NCBI RefSeq assembly: GCF_009905545.1
Contig: NZ_JAAALB010000022.1
Coordinates: forward strand, 1-64,000
Direction: 5' to 3'
From: Cellulophaga sp. BC115SP
Lineage (GTDB): Bacteria > Bacteroidota > Bacteroidia > Cytophagales > Spirosomataceae
Length of the DNA stretch: 64,000 nt
Shown here in pieces: positions 1 through 8,916 of the stretch (the stretch's first letter is position 1; the number at the start of each line of letters is the position of its first letter). A program made the position numbers and the translations under genes. The notes under the pieces were generated by a model that searched no databases, was not told the origin of the DNA, and worked only from the letters and a program-made list of their open reading frames with translations.

Positions 1-70
1 AGGACTTGCCAGATTCAAATTCCTTAAGAATCTTTGCAATTTCGGTCGGACTAAATTTGCTGCTTTTCAT
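1..70 (-). CDS. IS3-family transposase OrfA, N-terminal fragment
   Basis: Reading the minus strand from the ATG at 70 gives MKSSKFSPTEIAKILKEF and a few more residues before the window edge. This is the typical opening of IS3-family OrfA proteins of Bacteroidota, whose N-terminal helix-turn-helix binds the element ends. Only 23 codons are visible, so whether the copy is intact cannot be judged. The identification rests on resemblance to the family opening and on the terminal sequence at 131-145. Confidence 0.65.
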   Translation of the reverse strand, partial: MKSSKFSPTEIAKILKEFESGKS

Positions 71-145
71 AATACTTACCTAAAGTTAAAAAATATCACA
101 CTTTTTAAACTTTTAATCCGTACTATTTTTGGGGAAGCTTACACA
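1..145 (-). mobile_element. End of an IS3-family insertion sequence (truncated by the window)
   Basis: The stretch contains the start of an IS3-type orfA on the minus strand, followed outward by an AT-rich leader and a terminal sequence reading TGTGTAAGCTTCCCC from position 145 inward. The terminal TG..CA form fits IS3-family ends. The same terminal sequence recurs at 52070, which supports its being a true element end. The other end and orfB lie outside the window. The outer boundary is estimated to within a few bases. Confidence 0.65.
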
Positions 146-461
146 ACATAACTCTCATAACTCAATATATAAACTAGACTTCAAAACGGCTTAATTAGTT
201 TTTTTGTGAAGCTATCATTCAAATTGAATGATAACTTCACAAATCAGGTATTCCCCTGCTTTTTGATTTTAGGGCTTTAGATACCTTTTACCAATAATAT
301 TGACTTTGGTTAATAAAATTCAGCCCTTCGGTTATACTCGAAATTGATTGAAGAGACGCTTTAAAAATTTGATTATATTGTGAGAATATATTCTTTAGTA
401 ACAGTTTTGTCAAACCATATTCGTATGGCAGAGTAAGAACTAAATAGTTTTTTGTAATAGG
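146..461. other. Gene-free stretch with a 39-base hairpin
   Basis: No convincing coding frame is seen between the insertion sequence end and the first small gene. At 204-242 lies an inverted repeat whose arms read TTGTGAAG.TATCATTCAA and its complement, a near-perfect hairpin. It has no T-run behind it on either strand, so it is not a classical terminator. The remainder is AT-rich with no recognised motif. Confidence 0.5.
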
Positions 462-809
462 ATGTCATACAAATATCAAATCGAACAAGCATTACTTAGC
501 AAAAATTGGGACATAGTAGAAATAGGGTTTAGCGAAGAGTGGTGGGATGACGAGAATTGGAAGATTCAATATAGATTTAACTCATCAATTTGTTTCTACT
601 TGTGCTTTATTATTAACCCAATGTTTGATGGGAATAGAAAAAAAGGGCAAGGAATTATTTATGAAATTAAGGCATCGACTAAATTTCCTCAAAATTGGAA
701 TGACGACACAAACACTATTGCTGCAATAGAAATGTCAAAAAGAAAATTTGATTTAAAACTAAAAGAATTTATAGACATTCTTGAGAATTATAAAAAAGTG
801 ATTAGCTAA
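462..809 (+). CDS. Hypothetical protein, 115 aa
   Basis: I do not recognise this protein. It is acidic and aromatic at the N-terminus (WWDDENW around residues 27-33), has no signal peptide, and ends in a lysine-rich helical segment, so it looks like a small soluble cytoplasmic protein. The frame is open from the first ATG after an AT-rich leader and composition is ordinary for coding DNA here. It stands alone between an insertion sequence end and other orphan genes, which suggests accessory DNA. It could be an immunity-type or phage-derived protein, but nothing proves that. Confidence 0.55.
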   Translation: MSYKYQIEQALLSKNWDIVEIGFSEEWWDDENWKIQYRFNSSICFYLCFIINPMFDGNRKKGQGIIYEIKASTKFPQNWNDDTNTIAAIEMSKRKFDLKLKEFIDILENYKKVIS

Positions 810-1253
810 AATCTACTGCAATCAACTTATTTGGCGATAGTCGGGCTTGACGTCCAAAATTCAATTTTAATAACACTATTGAACATTTTTACAAGATTTT
901 GGCTGACAGTATCCAATTCTCCATCATCGCCAATCACTGTAAGCTACCTCTAATTTTATGACGACGTTAATAAACATAGACATACTTCGAATTTATCACG
1001 ATTTTAATGGCAACATAGATGAATTCCTTAGAATGGGAAAAAGTTCAGACATTATCAAAAGTGGCTTTTGTATGTGTTGAGATGAACACTCTAAAATAGG
1101 CTCATTCCAAATCCTAACTGTGGTTTGGGGAAGTTGAATAAATCTCAACTTTAGTAGTAAAATTCAATTTTAGTTTTTTAATCCACAGTACTTCTAAGCA
1201 AACGAAACTCTAATTCCTGACTAGCAAAAGTCCTACTCGTTAACATCAATTTT
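810..1253. other. Mostly gene-free stretch
   Basis: Apart from a 40-codon open frame at 958-1080 (listed separately) I see no gene. The sequence is AT-rich, without clear hairpins, tandem repeats or a convincing promoter. It may be decayed coding DNA, in keeping with the nearby insertion sequence. Confidence 0.4.
958..1080 (+). CDS. Possible small protein or gene remnant, 40 aa
   Basis: ATG to TGA gives a 40-residue product opening MTTLINIDILRIYHDF, followed by NGNIDEFLRMGKSSD. The helix plus FNG.ID.F.R pattern resembles the start of longer small hypothetical proteins of Bacteroidota, so this may be a truncated gene rather than a working one. No signal peptide or known domain is visible. Support comes only from protein-like composition. 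Confidence 0.25.
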   Translation: MTTLINIDILRIYHDFNGNIDEFLRMGKSSDIIKSGFCMC

Positions 1254-1907
1254 ATGACCGAACAAGAACTTGAAATATTACTATCAAAAAGAACTAAAAC
1301 ATTCGATTTAAAAAAGAATGCGTTTGAAACTCTAAATAAGATATTTTTGGAGCATACTAATGATAGAGACTTTTGGGGTAGTTTTCAACAAGTTGATATA
1401 AAACCTATTTTCGAGAGATTCGAATACCACATCGACAGACAGCACCGTGATTCTGTAATTAAAACAAGAATTGGACTTTATATTGAAAACCAAAACTGGA
1501 CTGATAATTTAGAACCTATAGGATATTACGAACTCGAATCAAATTTGAATGGAGAAGTAGTAGACAATTGTTTTGTAATTGAAAAAGAAAAATACTTAAA
1601 GGACATAGAAATAATTTCGCACTTTCAAAGTATGAATAACAAGCTACCAATCGACTATTTGAAAAGAAATCATATTCAATACCAATTCGTCTCTTATGTT
1701 TCTATGGTTGGGACACTATTTGTAAGTAAGCAGTTTAAAGCTGCTGCACTATTTATAAGAAGAGCATACGTTAATCTAGAAACAATTGGCTCTGAGCAAT
1801 TTGATAAAGACTATTTAACGGAAGCAAAGAGATTTTTGAAAATAGTAAAGGATTATTTAGTATCAAACAATTTGGTAACTGAAAGGATAATAAATGAAAT
1901 AAACTAA
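1254..1907 (+). CDS. Hypothetical protein, 217 aa
   Basis: No family recognised. The product is a predicted soluble, mainly helical protein. Its middle section (about residues 70-125) looks like a mixed beta region with the pattern IGLYIENQNWTDNLEPIGYYEL. The C-terminal third is helical and contains FIRRAYVNLETIGSEQFD. The start at 1254 is the first ATG of a long open frame. It lies 14 bases upstream of the small membrane protein gene at 1922, so the two are probably cotranscribed. It may be part of a small accessory unit beside the insertion sequence. Confidence 0.6.
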   Translation: MTEQELEILLSKRTKTFDLKKNAFETLNKIFLEHTNDRDFWGSFQQVDIKPIFERFEYHIDRQHRDSVIKTRIGLYIENQNWTDNLEPIGYYELESNLNGEVVDNCFVIEKEKYLKDIEIISHFQSMNNKLPIDYLKRNHIQYQFVSYVSMVGTLFVSKQFKAAALFIRRAYVNLETIGSEQFDKDYLTEAKRFLKIVKDYLVSNNLVTERIINEIN

Positions 1908-1921
1908 TCTAAAAACAGAAA

Positions 1922-2131
1922 ATGAACATTTTTAAACAAAAAGAACTCTACACAAATTCAGTTTTAGCATTTTTAGTAATTGTTTTAATTGACTGGTTTA
2001 TGGGGGCAGGTTTTAACCTCTTTAAAGGCTATACTTTTTCTCAGACTCTTGATAATTACAAAATACCCTATACTTACATAGGTGTCGCATTTACAATTGT
2101 CTATTTCAATTTAAAAAATAAAAAGCAATAA
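1922..2131 (+). CDS. Small membrane protein, 69 aa
   Basis: The protein has two predicted membrane helices: about residues 12-34 (SVLAFLVIVLIDWFMGAGFNL) and residues 50-63 (YTYIGVAFTIVYFNL). It ends in the basic tail KNKKQ. It starts 14 bases after the preceding gene and probably shares its transcript. No family assigned. Its size and topology would fit a small accessory membrane subunit, but that is a guess. Confidence 0.5.
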   Translation: MNIFKQKELYTNSVLAFLVIVLIDWFMGAGFNLFKGYTFSQTLDNYKIPYTYIGVAFTIVYFNLKNKKQ

Positions 2132-2275
2132 TATGTATGGTTTGCTACTAGTTGGCATCTTCCATGCCACTTAAGAAGATTTTGAAAGTGAAAGAATTGG
2201 TTCAAAAACATATTGTCTGAGGATAAAATCAACTTCCTCAACCATAAGCAAACCAAAATTTCAGAATTGTATATT

Positions 2276-2321
2276 CATCAAAAAAGCTGTCAGGAAATAT
2301 TTTCCGACAGCTTTTTTGATG
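2276..2321. terminator. Bidirectional terminator hairpin
   Basis: A near-perfect inverted repeat with arms AAAAAAGCTGTC and GACAGCTTTTTT, extended by GGAAA/TTTCC around a short loop, lies between the convergent genes at 1922 and 2381. Both strands end the stem with a T-run, so it can stop transcription from both sides. Similar hairpins occur at 22665 and 41784. Confidence 0.75.
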
Positions 2322-2380
2322 CTTTATGACTCATCTTTAGACGCCAAACATTGCGTCTCTACAAATCACCAAATCACACT

Positions 2381-4273
2381 CTACCATTTGGCAATATAGC
2401 CTAATTGTTCGTCTTCATCTTCGTATTCAAGCTCGGCGTCTTTTTCCCAAATTTCCATTTCGCATGGCTTGCAATTAAACTTCAATTTGTATTCTACTTC
2501 GCCATGTTTTAGGGTTAATGGTTCTACCACTTTTTCGCCCATGGTTTGACGTTGGTATCTCGCACATTTTCCTAATTCGTATTTTACGCAATATTTGGTC
2601 GTCATTACACGAGATTTGCCCGGGTCCCATTGCAACTCGAAGGCTTTTTCGATTTCGGTAACGCCGTGTCTCTGATAAAATGTTCTAGCCATTTTGTTAG
2701 AAACATTGTACATAAAATCTAGTTTTTCAACTGGATAAGGATGCGTTGTTTTTTCTAGTTTATGCTCTTCTCTATGATATTCATTCACACGAATATCAAC
2801 CAAACGCTCTAACACATCTCTTCTAATTTCGTTTACTTTTGAAATTGGCAAGAACCAGTTTTCAGAAAACTCAACTTCCAATTCGTCAACAATAAATGGT
2901 GTATTGCCCGTTTTGGCTAAGTTTTTCTTGATATTCGGAATAACTGAATCTTGGCTCTTCGCTAGCTCTTTGGCTACTTCGATAGTACCAACAGACTGAT
3001 GACCGTCTTCGTCGATCGCCAATAATTGGAAACCCTTTTCTGTTTCGGTAAACTCCAATTTTACGCCAATTTTACGAACAGCACTGTTTTCTTTCTCCAC
3101 CATTTTATTGAATTCAGCATCTGAGTTTCTGTAAATCTCAGTACCAATCGCCAATGGTTTGAAAGTATTTGGAATAACAATATTGTTAAAAATAATATTG
3201 ATTTGTGCTCCATCGGCTTCTCCAGCTTCATTTTGGAAATACAAACCATCTCCATTATTCAACTTCTCATAATTCTCAATGACATAGCCGTTTGCTTTAA
3301 TTTCAAGCACTTTACCGATATACTGACCTTTCGATTTTGGACTTTCCCATGAACCAATTTTTTCTTTTCTTTTATTCAAGAAATAATCAGTATATCCACG
3401 GTTGAAGCTTCTATCCATTTCTGGTTCGAAGTTATAGAAAGTTCTACCCGAAGAGGCTTTTTCGAATCTGTCCGAATTTTCTTCTAAGAAAGAATCCAAT
3501 TTTTTACGTAAGAAAGAGGTATTGTTTTTTACATAAACAATATCCTTCAAACGACCCTCAATTTTGAATGAAGAGATACCTGCTTCAATCAGGTTTGGTA
3601 ATTGATCACTCAAATCCAAATCTTTGATAGACAACAAGTGACTATTTTCAATCAACGTTTTACCTGTTCCATCTTCCAAACGATATGGCAAACGGCAGTT
3701 TTGAGCACAAGAACCACGGTTGGCACTACGTTCGCCATTGGCTACGCTCATGTAACAGTTACCACTAAATGAAACACAAAGTGCACCCGATACAAAGAAT
3801 TCCAATTCAACATCGGTAGCCTTATGAATCTCTTGGATTTGGTCAAGATTGAGCTCACGAGCCAATACCACACGCTTCATACCAGCATCCGCCAAAAACT
3901 TCACGTGGTTGGCATCACGGTTGTTCGCCTGCGTACTCGCATGAATTACGATAGGCGGCAATTCCATTTCCATGATAGCCATGTCTTGAATAATCAAGGC
4001 ATCAACGCCAATATCGTACAATTCATAAATCAATTTACGACAAGCCTCTAACTCGTTATCGTACAAAATGGTGTTGATTACTACAAAGACTTTAGCTTTG
4101 AACAAGTGGGCGTATTTCACCATTTCTGCCACGTCCTCCACCGAGTTGGTGGCGTTCGAACGTGCGCCAAATTGGTGCGCTCCCATATATACTGCGTCTG
4201 CACCAGCGTTGACCGCAGCCATACCTTGATAAAGGTTTTTGGCAGGCGCAAGAATTTCAATTTTCCTTTTCAT
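2381..4273 (-). CDS. U32-family peptidase-like RNA hydroxylation protein (RlhA/TrhP type)
   Basis: The protein (630 aa) opens with the U32 barrel: APAKNLYQGMAAVNAGADAVYMG near the start, then HASTQANNRD. It has the U32 signature E.F..GALC...SG.C about residues 165-180 and the cysteine-rich NRGSCAQNCRLPYRL just after it. The conserved cysteines are known in this family to bind an iron-sulfur cluster and to act in prephenate-dependent hydroxylation of RNA (RlhA on 23S rRNA, TrhP on tRNA). The long C-terminal part and total length are closer to RlhA of about 650 aa than to the shorter TrhP. I chose the ATG at 4273 (MKRKIEILAPAK) because an upstream ATG would add ten residues ahead of the conserved beta strand. 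Which RNA it acts on is not visible here. Confidence 0.85.
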   Translation of the reverse strand: MKRKIEILAPAKNLYQGMAAVNAGADAVYMGAHQFGARSNATNSVEDVAEMVKYAHLFKAKVFVVINTILYDNELEACRKLIYELYDIGVDALIIQDMAIMEMELPPIVIHASTQANNRDANHVKFLADAGMKRVVLARELNLDQIQEIHKATDVELEFFVSGALCVSFSGNCYMSVANGERSANRGSCAQNCRLPYRLEDGTGKTLIENSHLLSIKDLDLSDQLPNLIEAGISSFKIEGRLKDIVYVKNNTSFLRKKLDSFLEENSDRFEKASSGRTFYNFEPEMDRSFNRGYTDYFLNKRKEKIGSWESPKSKGQYIGKVLEIKANGYVIENYEKLNNGDGLYFQNEAGEADGAQINIIFNNIVIPNTFKPLAIGTEIYRNSDAEFNKMVEKENSAVRKIGVKLEFTETEKGFQLLAIDEDGHQSVGTIEVAKELAKSQDSVIPNIKKNLAKTGNTPFIVDELEVEFSENWFLPISKVNEIRRDVLERLVDIRVNEYHREEHKLEKTTHPYPVEKLDFMYNVSNKMARTFYQRHGVTEIEKAFELQWDPGKSRVMTTKYCVKYELGKCARYQRQTMGEKVVEPLTLKHGEVEYKLKFNCKPCEMEIWEKDAELEYEDEDEQLGYIAKW

Positions 4274-4334
4274 TTCAATCCTATATTTTCGAATCCATAA
4301 CAAGGGTGAGATTCGGTAATTTTACTTCAATTTG

Positions 4335-4342
4335 CAAAATTA
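4335..4342 (-). promoter_or_regulatory. Candidate -7 promoter element for the U32 gene
   Basis: On the minus strand this reads TAATTTTG, matching the Bacteroidota -7 consensus TAnnTTTG, about 60 bases upstream of the chosen start at 4273. No clear TTTG -33 box is seen at the usual distance, so support is limited to the one element. Confidence 0.3.
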
Positions 4343-4527
4343 GTGAATAATAGCTGATTCTCTGAGTGGTATTTGGTTTTTTAGTAAGAATACCTCAAGT
4401 AAGATTTTTGCGTCTAAAAGTTGCCGTATGCAAGAACAAGCTTATGCTCTTGATTAACTGTTTTAATTAAGCTATCTTGTTGTTGTAATTTAAAATCTAA
4501 CACCCATTTACATCTAGCACACCCATT

Positions 4528-5364
4528 ATGTTTCCTATCATTCCTTGGAATATCGACCCAGTTATATTCATGCTAAGCGCTACTTTCCCTATCAAATATT
4601 ATGGGCTTCTTTTTGCTTTGGGAATAACAGTTGCGTTTTTGACAGTGAAAAAAATTTATCAAAAAGAAGGAAGTTCCGTTCACGATTTAGATAGCCTTCT
4701 CATTTATATTGTGCTAGGAACTGTCATCGGCGCTAGACTTGGGCATTGCCTTTTCTATGAGCCTGAGTATTTTTTCCGACACCCCTTAGAAATCTTACTT
4801 CCAATTAAGAAAATTGATGGCAGTTATCAATACATTGGTTTTCAAGGGCTGGCGAGCCATGGTGGTACAATTGGTGTGTTGTTAGCTATTGTGTTTTATT
4901 GTATGAAGTTCCAGAAACCTCTATTGACCGTGCTAGATCGACTAGCAATTGCTGCACCAATAGCAGGCACCTTTATTAGATTAGGTAATTTAATGAATTC
5001 AGAAATTTATGGTATTCCCACAAATGGGACATGGGGATTTGTATTCCTAAGAGACGATACCATTCCTCGTCATCCGACTCAATTATACGAGGCAATAGCA
5101 TATCTAATAATCTTTTTGATTTTATGGATTATTTATCAAAAAACTAAAATCCTGAAAAAGTCAGGGGTCATATTTGGTATTTTCCTCATATTAGTTTTCT
5201 CTTCAAGATTTTTCATTGAGTTCTTTAAAGAAAATCAGGTTGCATTTGAAAACCAAATGGCATTTAACATGGGACAACTCTTAAGTTTACCATTTGTGAT
5301 ATTGGGCTTGGGGTTGTTGATATGGCGATTGTCGAGTGAAGGTAACAATAAAAATGTAATTTGA
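4528..5364 (+). CDS. lgt: Prolipoprotein diacylglyceryl transferase
   Basis: Lgt transfers the diacylglyceryl group from phosphatidylglycerol to the lipobox cysteine of prolipoproteins in the inner membrane. The 278-residue protein has about seven hydrophobic membrane segments. It carries the family signature around residues 150-165, here IRLGNLMNSEIYGIPT, which fits the G-R-x-G-N-F-x-N-x-E-x-x-G pattern with small changes. HPTQLYEA follows near residue 190. YYGLLFALGI near the N-terminus and GARLGHCLFYEPEYF near residues 70-85 are also family-typical. Length is normal. The gene stands alone between a divergent U32 gene and a repeat-rich gap. Many lipoproteins elsewhere in the window depend on this enzyme activity. 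Confidence 0.93.
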   Translation: MFPIIPWNIDPVIFMLSATFPIKYYGLLFALGITVAFLTVKKIYQKEGSSVHDLDSLLIYIVLGTVIGARLGHCLFYEPEYFFRHPLEILLPIKKIDGSYQYIGFQGLASHGGTIGVLLAIVFYCMKFQKPLLTVLDRLAIAAPIAGTFIRLGNLMNSEIYGIPTNGTWGFVFLRDDTIPRHPTQLYEAIAYLIIFLILWIIYQKTKILKKSGVIFGIFLILVFSSRFFIEFFKENQVAFENQMAFNMGQLLSLPFVILGLGLLIWRLSSEGNNKNVI

Positions 5365-5921
5365 TCGACATGACTGAAACTCTCGAAATCTGCGATACAA
5401 CAATCGATTTACTTGCTGTAGTCGCATAACTCATTACCACAATATCGTTTAGTATTCTTGTGTGAGCTCCGTAGGAGCGACAGTTTGGTAGCAGAATTCT
5501 TAAGAAAAACCCTTTTTGAGCACCGTAGGTGCGACAGAAACCCCAAACCTTGAAGTCTGTCGCACCTACGGCGCTCTTTTAATAGGTCAGAGAATAAATC
5601 AAGGACTACCAAACTGTCGCTCCAACTGAGCTGATGGTAAAGATTGGTTTCTAAAAAAACGGTTTAATAAATAGGCATATCTATATTCCACGATTAGATT
5701 AATCAGAAAGCAGTTTAACCTTTCTCATAACGGGTGAATAAATTCACCCACTAAGTGGAATCAAGGTTTAAATAATTTCAAGGTTAATTTTGTACTAATA
5801 GATTACTGCTCAAGTTATAAGTCAAAATCATTTTCAGTTGCCCCCCTCCCCCCCTCCTTTGTTGATATTCTTCCTCATTTTTCGTATCTTGAATAGTCAT
5901 CAACTAATATCTATTCATTTC
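5365..5921. other. Repeat-rich intergenic stretch
   Basis: This gap holds two nested long inverted repeats (5462-5633, listed separately) and the perfect 18-base palindrome GGGTGAATAAATTCACCC at 5732-5749. A TAATTTTG box sits at 5785-5792 and could be the -7 element for the S9 peptidase gene, although no matching -33 box is seen. No gene is supported. The upstream in-frame ATG at 5838 is not used, because the signal peptide begins at 5922. Confidence 0.5.
5462..5633. repeat. Nested inverted repeats with CCGTAGG-GCGACAG arms
   Basis: The outer arms pair GAGCTCCGTAGGAGCGACAG (5463 onward, continuing TTTGGTAG) with CTACCAAACTGTCGCTCC ending near 5623. The inner arms pair CCGTAGGTGCGACAGA near 5523 with TCTGTCGCACCTACGG ending near 5573. 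Inner and outer arms are variants of each other, so one hairpin unit seems to have been inserted inside another. A related hairpin with CGCCGTAGG arms lies at 39473-39530. Confidence 0.75.
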
Positions 5922-8000
5922 ATGAAGAAAGTCTTACTTACCTGTCTTGGGCTGTTGTTAGCCAGTCCTATCTTTGCACAATTTTCTCTCGAACAAGTAC
6001 TTAGCAGTGCTTTTCCTTCCGAATTAAAAGCATCTCCTGTCAAAAATCAAATTGCTTGGGTCTTTAACCAAACAGGTTCACGCAACATTTTTCTTGCCGA
6101 AGCTCCTGATTTTAAACCCCGAAAGCTTACCAATTACGAAGGTGATAATGGTCAAGAAATCAATAGTATTACATTTCTCCCGAATGGAAAGTCTTTGCTG
6201 TTTATTCGAGGTGGCGCCAACAATAGCGCAGGTGAAATCCCAAATCCTGCTGAGCTACAAGGCACTGTAGAAAGAGCTATTTACAAGATTGACCTTGATG
6301 GAAATAACCTGAAGAAAATAGTTAATGGTGCTTATCCCAAAATTTCACCAAATGGAAGTACGCTTGCGTATATCTATGGCGGGCAGATTTGGACATTGAA
6401 TCTGGATAGTGCCAACATTTCTCCTAAAAAACTATTCCATTCTCGTGGCTCGCAAGGCTCTATCCGATGGTCTCCTGATGGTAGCAAAATTGCCTTTGCG
6501 AGTAGTCGTGGAGACCATAATTTTATTGGGATTTGTGATATTGCCACACAACAAATCAAATACATCGACCCAGGAGTAGATGGCGATATTGACCCAACTT
6601 GGTCGCCAGACGGAAAATCTATTGCCTTTATCAGAATCCCTTTTACCAAAGATGCACTGATATTCGGTCCAGAAAGAGCAAGTCTTCCTTGGTCTATTCG
6701 CGTCGTGGATTTAACTACTGGACTAGCAAAAGAGATTTGGAAAGCTCAAAAAGGTGTGGGTAGTAACTTCTTCGCTGGTGGACTTGTGGCAGAGAATCAT
6801 TTATTCTGGACTTCGGACAATATGATTATTTTTCCCTACGAAGGTGATGGTTGGCATCATCTTTACAGTGTGAGTGCTTCGGGAGGAAATGCCAAATTGC
6901 TTACGCCAGACAAAGGCGAAGTGGAATATGCTTTTCTAGCAAATGATAAAAAGACCGTCATTTATAATACCAATATAGGGGATATTGACCGTAGACATAT
7001 TTGGTCAGTTACAGCGTCTGGAACCCCCAAGCCAATTACGACTGGACAAGGCATTGAATGGTCGCCTGTTCAAACCTCAGATGGACAGCTAGCAATTCTT
7101 CGCTCAGATGCCAAAGTCCCTGCTCGTCCAAGCATAGTAACTTCGGATGGAAAACTTAAAGATATTGCCCCCGAATTTATTCCTAATGATTTTCCAAGCA
7201 ATCAATTAGTAGTACCACAAGCCGTCATGATTACTGCGACCGATGGTATGCAAATTCCTGCACAATTGTTTTTACCTAAAAATCATAAAGCAGGTGAAAA
7301 ACACCCAGCCGCTATTTTCTTTCATGGTGGTTCTAGACGACAAATGTTGTTAGGATTTAATTATGGCGAATATTACCACAAAGCCTATTCCTTGAATCAA
7401 TATCTCGTCAGCCAGGGATATGTAGTGCTTTCGGTAAACTATCGTTCGGGTATTGGTTATGGTATGGAGTTCAGAGAAGCTGAAAACTATGGGGCTACTG
7501 GCGCTTCAGAATATAATGATGTTGTGGGGGCAGGTCTGTTCCTTAAATCCCGTGAAGACATAGACGGCTCTAAGATTGGACTATGGGGAGGCTCTTATGG
7601 TGGTTATTTGACAGCTTTGGGATTAGCCAAAGCCTCAGATCTATTTACAGCAGGTGTCGATATTCATGGCGTGCATGATTGGAATGTCGTCGTGAAAAAC
7701 TTTATTCCGAATTATGATGCAAACAAAAGAGCTGAGTGGGCTAAAGTGGCTTATCAATCTTCGCCAATGCCATATGTTAATTCTTGGAAGTCCCCTGTTT
7801 TATTAATTCATGGCGACGACGACCGCAATGTCCCTTTTTCGGAAACAGTAACTATTGCTGAAGCTTTGCGAAAAAATGATGTTTACATGGAGCAACTCAT
7901 TTTTCCAGACGAAGTGCATAGTTTTCTTTTGTATCAAAATTGGTTAAGTGCCTACAAAGCAACCGCAAGCTTTTTTGATAAGTTTTTGAAAAAGAAATAG
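5922..8000 (+). CDS. Secreted S9-family peptidase (prolyl oligopeptidase/DPP type)
   Basis: The 692-residue protein starts with a signal peptide (MKKVLLTCLGLLLASPIFAQ). Residues about 30-410 form a TolB/DPP4-like beta-propeller with repeated WSPDG motifs. The C-terminal alpha/beta hydrolase domain carries the serine nucleophile S558 in GGSYGG, an Asp in HGDDDRNVPF and a His in DEVHSF, giving a full catalytic triad. Family members cleave short peptides, often next to proline, in the periplasm. I chose the ATG at 5922 because it opens the signal peptide; the 28 residues encoded upstream do not look native. A terminator follows at 8027. No functional link to the next gene is evident. Confidence 0.88.
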   Translation: MKKVLLTCLGLLLASPIFAQFSLEQVLSSAFPSELKASPVKNQIAWVFNQTGSRNIFLAEAPDFKPRKLTNYEGDNGQEINSITFLPNGKSLLFIRGGANNSAGEIPNPAELQGTVERAIYKIDLDGNNLKKIVNGAYPKISPNGSTLAYIYGGQIWTLNLDSANISPKKLFHSRGSQGSIRWSPDGSKIAFASSRGDHNFIGICDIATQQIKYIDPGVDGDIDPTWSPDGKSIAFIRIPFTKDALIFGPERASLPWSIRVVDLTTGLAKEIWKAQKGVGSNFFAGGLVAENHLFWTSDNMIIFPYEGDGWHHLYSVSASGGNAKLLTPDKGEVEYAFLANDKKTVIYNTNIGDIDRRHIWSVTASGTPKPITTGQGIEWSPVQTSDGQLAILRSDAKVPARPSIVTSDGKLKDIAPEFIPNDFPSNQLVVPQAVMITATDGMQIPAQLFLPKNHKAGEKHPAAIFFHGGSRRQMLLGFNYGEYYHKAYSLNQYLVSQGYVVLSVNYRSGIGYGMEFREAENYGATGASEYNDVVGAGLFLKSREDIDGSKIGLWGGSYGGYLTALGLAKASDLFTAGVDIHGVHDWNVVVKNFIPNYDANKRAEWAKVAYQSSPMPYVNSWKSPVLLIHGDDDRNVPFSETVTIAEALRKNDVYMEQLIFPDEVHSFLLYQNWLSAYKATASFFDKFLKKK

Positions 8001-8026
8001 GATTTCTAGGCGTATTTTGAGTATAG

Positions 8027-8066
8027 TCTAAAAAGCTTCTCCTTTTCAGTGGAGAGGCTTTTTAGA
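8027..8066 (+). terminator. Terminator after the S9 peptidase gene
   Basis: The arms TCTAAAAAGC.TCTCC and GGAGAGGCTTTTTAGA form a strong hairpin 27 bases after the stop codon at 8000. The T-run is within the descending arm. It separates this gene from the ThuA-like gene. Confidence 0.7.
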
Positions 8067-8142
8067 TGAAAAAAGGATAGATTTTCCTGATTTACCTATA
8101 TTTTGGCACTCAATTTTTCAACTTATCCCAATTGATTTAAAC

Positions 8143-8916
8143 ATGAAAAAAGTATGTTTTGCATTGATGCTTGTTGCTGGGGTCATTTTTAATATGACTG
8201 CACAAGTAGCAAACCCTTTGAAAGGCAAGAAAATTTTGGTTTTCTCAAAAACAGCAGGCTTCCGCCACAGTTCTATTCCTTATGGTATTTCTGCGATGTT
8301 TGAGCTTGGTAAAAAGTATGGTTTCGCAGTAGATACCACGCAAAATGCAAGTCTTTTCAATGAAGATAACCTCAAACAATACAAGGTTGTGGTATTCAAT
8401 AATACCACTGGTGATGTATTGGACGCTCAGCAACAAACAGCATTCGAACACTATATCCAAGCAGGTGGCGGTTTTGTGGGTATTCACGCAGCCTCTGATA
8501 CAGAATATGATTGGGCTTGGTATGGTAAAATGATGGGTGGATACTTCGACGGTCACCCTGGCAAACACGTCTCTAACGTACAAATGGGTAAATTTAACGT
8601 TACTGATGCCAACCATCCTTCAACCGACAAACTTCCTGCAAGCTTCGAACGTAAAGATGAGTTTTATAACTTCAAACAGTTTAACAAAGACGTTAAAGTC
8701 CTAATGACTGTTGATGAGAAATCATATCAGGAAGGTACAATGGGCGATTTCCACCCAATGGCTTGGTATCATTTATACGATGGCGGTCGTGCTTTCTACA
8801 CTAACTGGGGACATACGCACGAAACTTTCTCAGACGAAATCCCAATGAACCATATCTGGGGAGGATTACTTTGGGCTGGTAGCGGAAAACCTGTAAAAGC
8901 GAAAAAAACTAAATAG
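8143..8916 (+). CDS. ThuA-like domain protein, secreted
   Basis: The 257-residue product has a signal peptide (MKKVCFALMLVAGVIFNMTAQ), followed by a ThuA-type glutamine amidotransferase-like fold. Family hallmarks are KILVFSKTAGFRHSSI at residues 30-45, VVVFNNTTGDVL, the GGGFVGIHAASDTEYDW segment about residues 110-125, and the C-terminal YTNWGHTHETFSD plus HIWGGLLWA. ThuA proteins of Bacteroidota are often linked to sugar use and usually lack the catalytic Cys of true amidotransferases; the reaction is not established. A nearby glycan locus starts at 9646, but a repeat-rich gap separates them, so a shared role is only possible. Confidence 0.85.
   Translation: MKKVCFALMLVAGVIFNMTAQVANPLKGKKILVFSKTAGFRHSSIPYGISAMFELGKKYGFAVDTTQNASLFNEDNLKQYKVVVFNNTTGDVLDAQQQTAFEHYIQAGGGFVGIHAASDTEYDWAWYGKMMGGYFDGHPGKHVSNVQMGKFNVTDANHPSTDKLPASFERKDEFYNFKQFNKDVKVLMTVDEKSYQEGTMGDFHPMAWYHLYDGGRAFYTNWGHTHETFSDEIPMNHIWGGLLWAGSGKPVKAKKTK

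Noticed and set aside
204-242. Hairpin near the insertion sequence as a terminator
   Set aside because: There is no T-run after the stem on either strand; it is listed only as a hairpin.
5838-5921. Start of the S9 peptidase at 5838
   Set aside because: The extra 28 residues are proline-rich and hydrophobic with no family match, while a standard signal peptide begins at the ATG at 5922.
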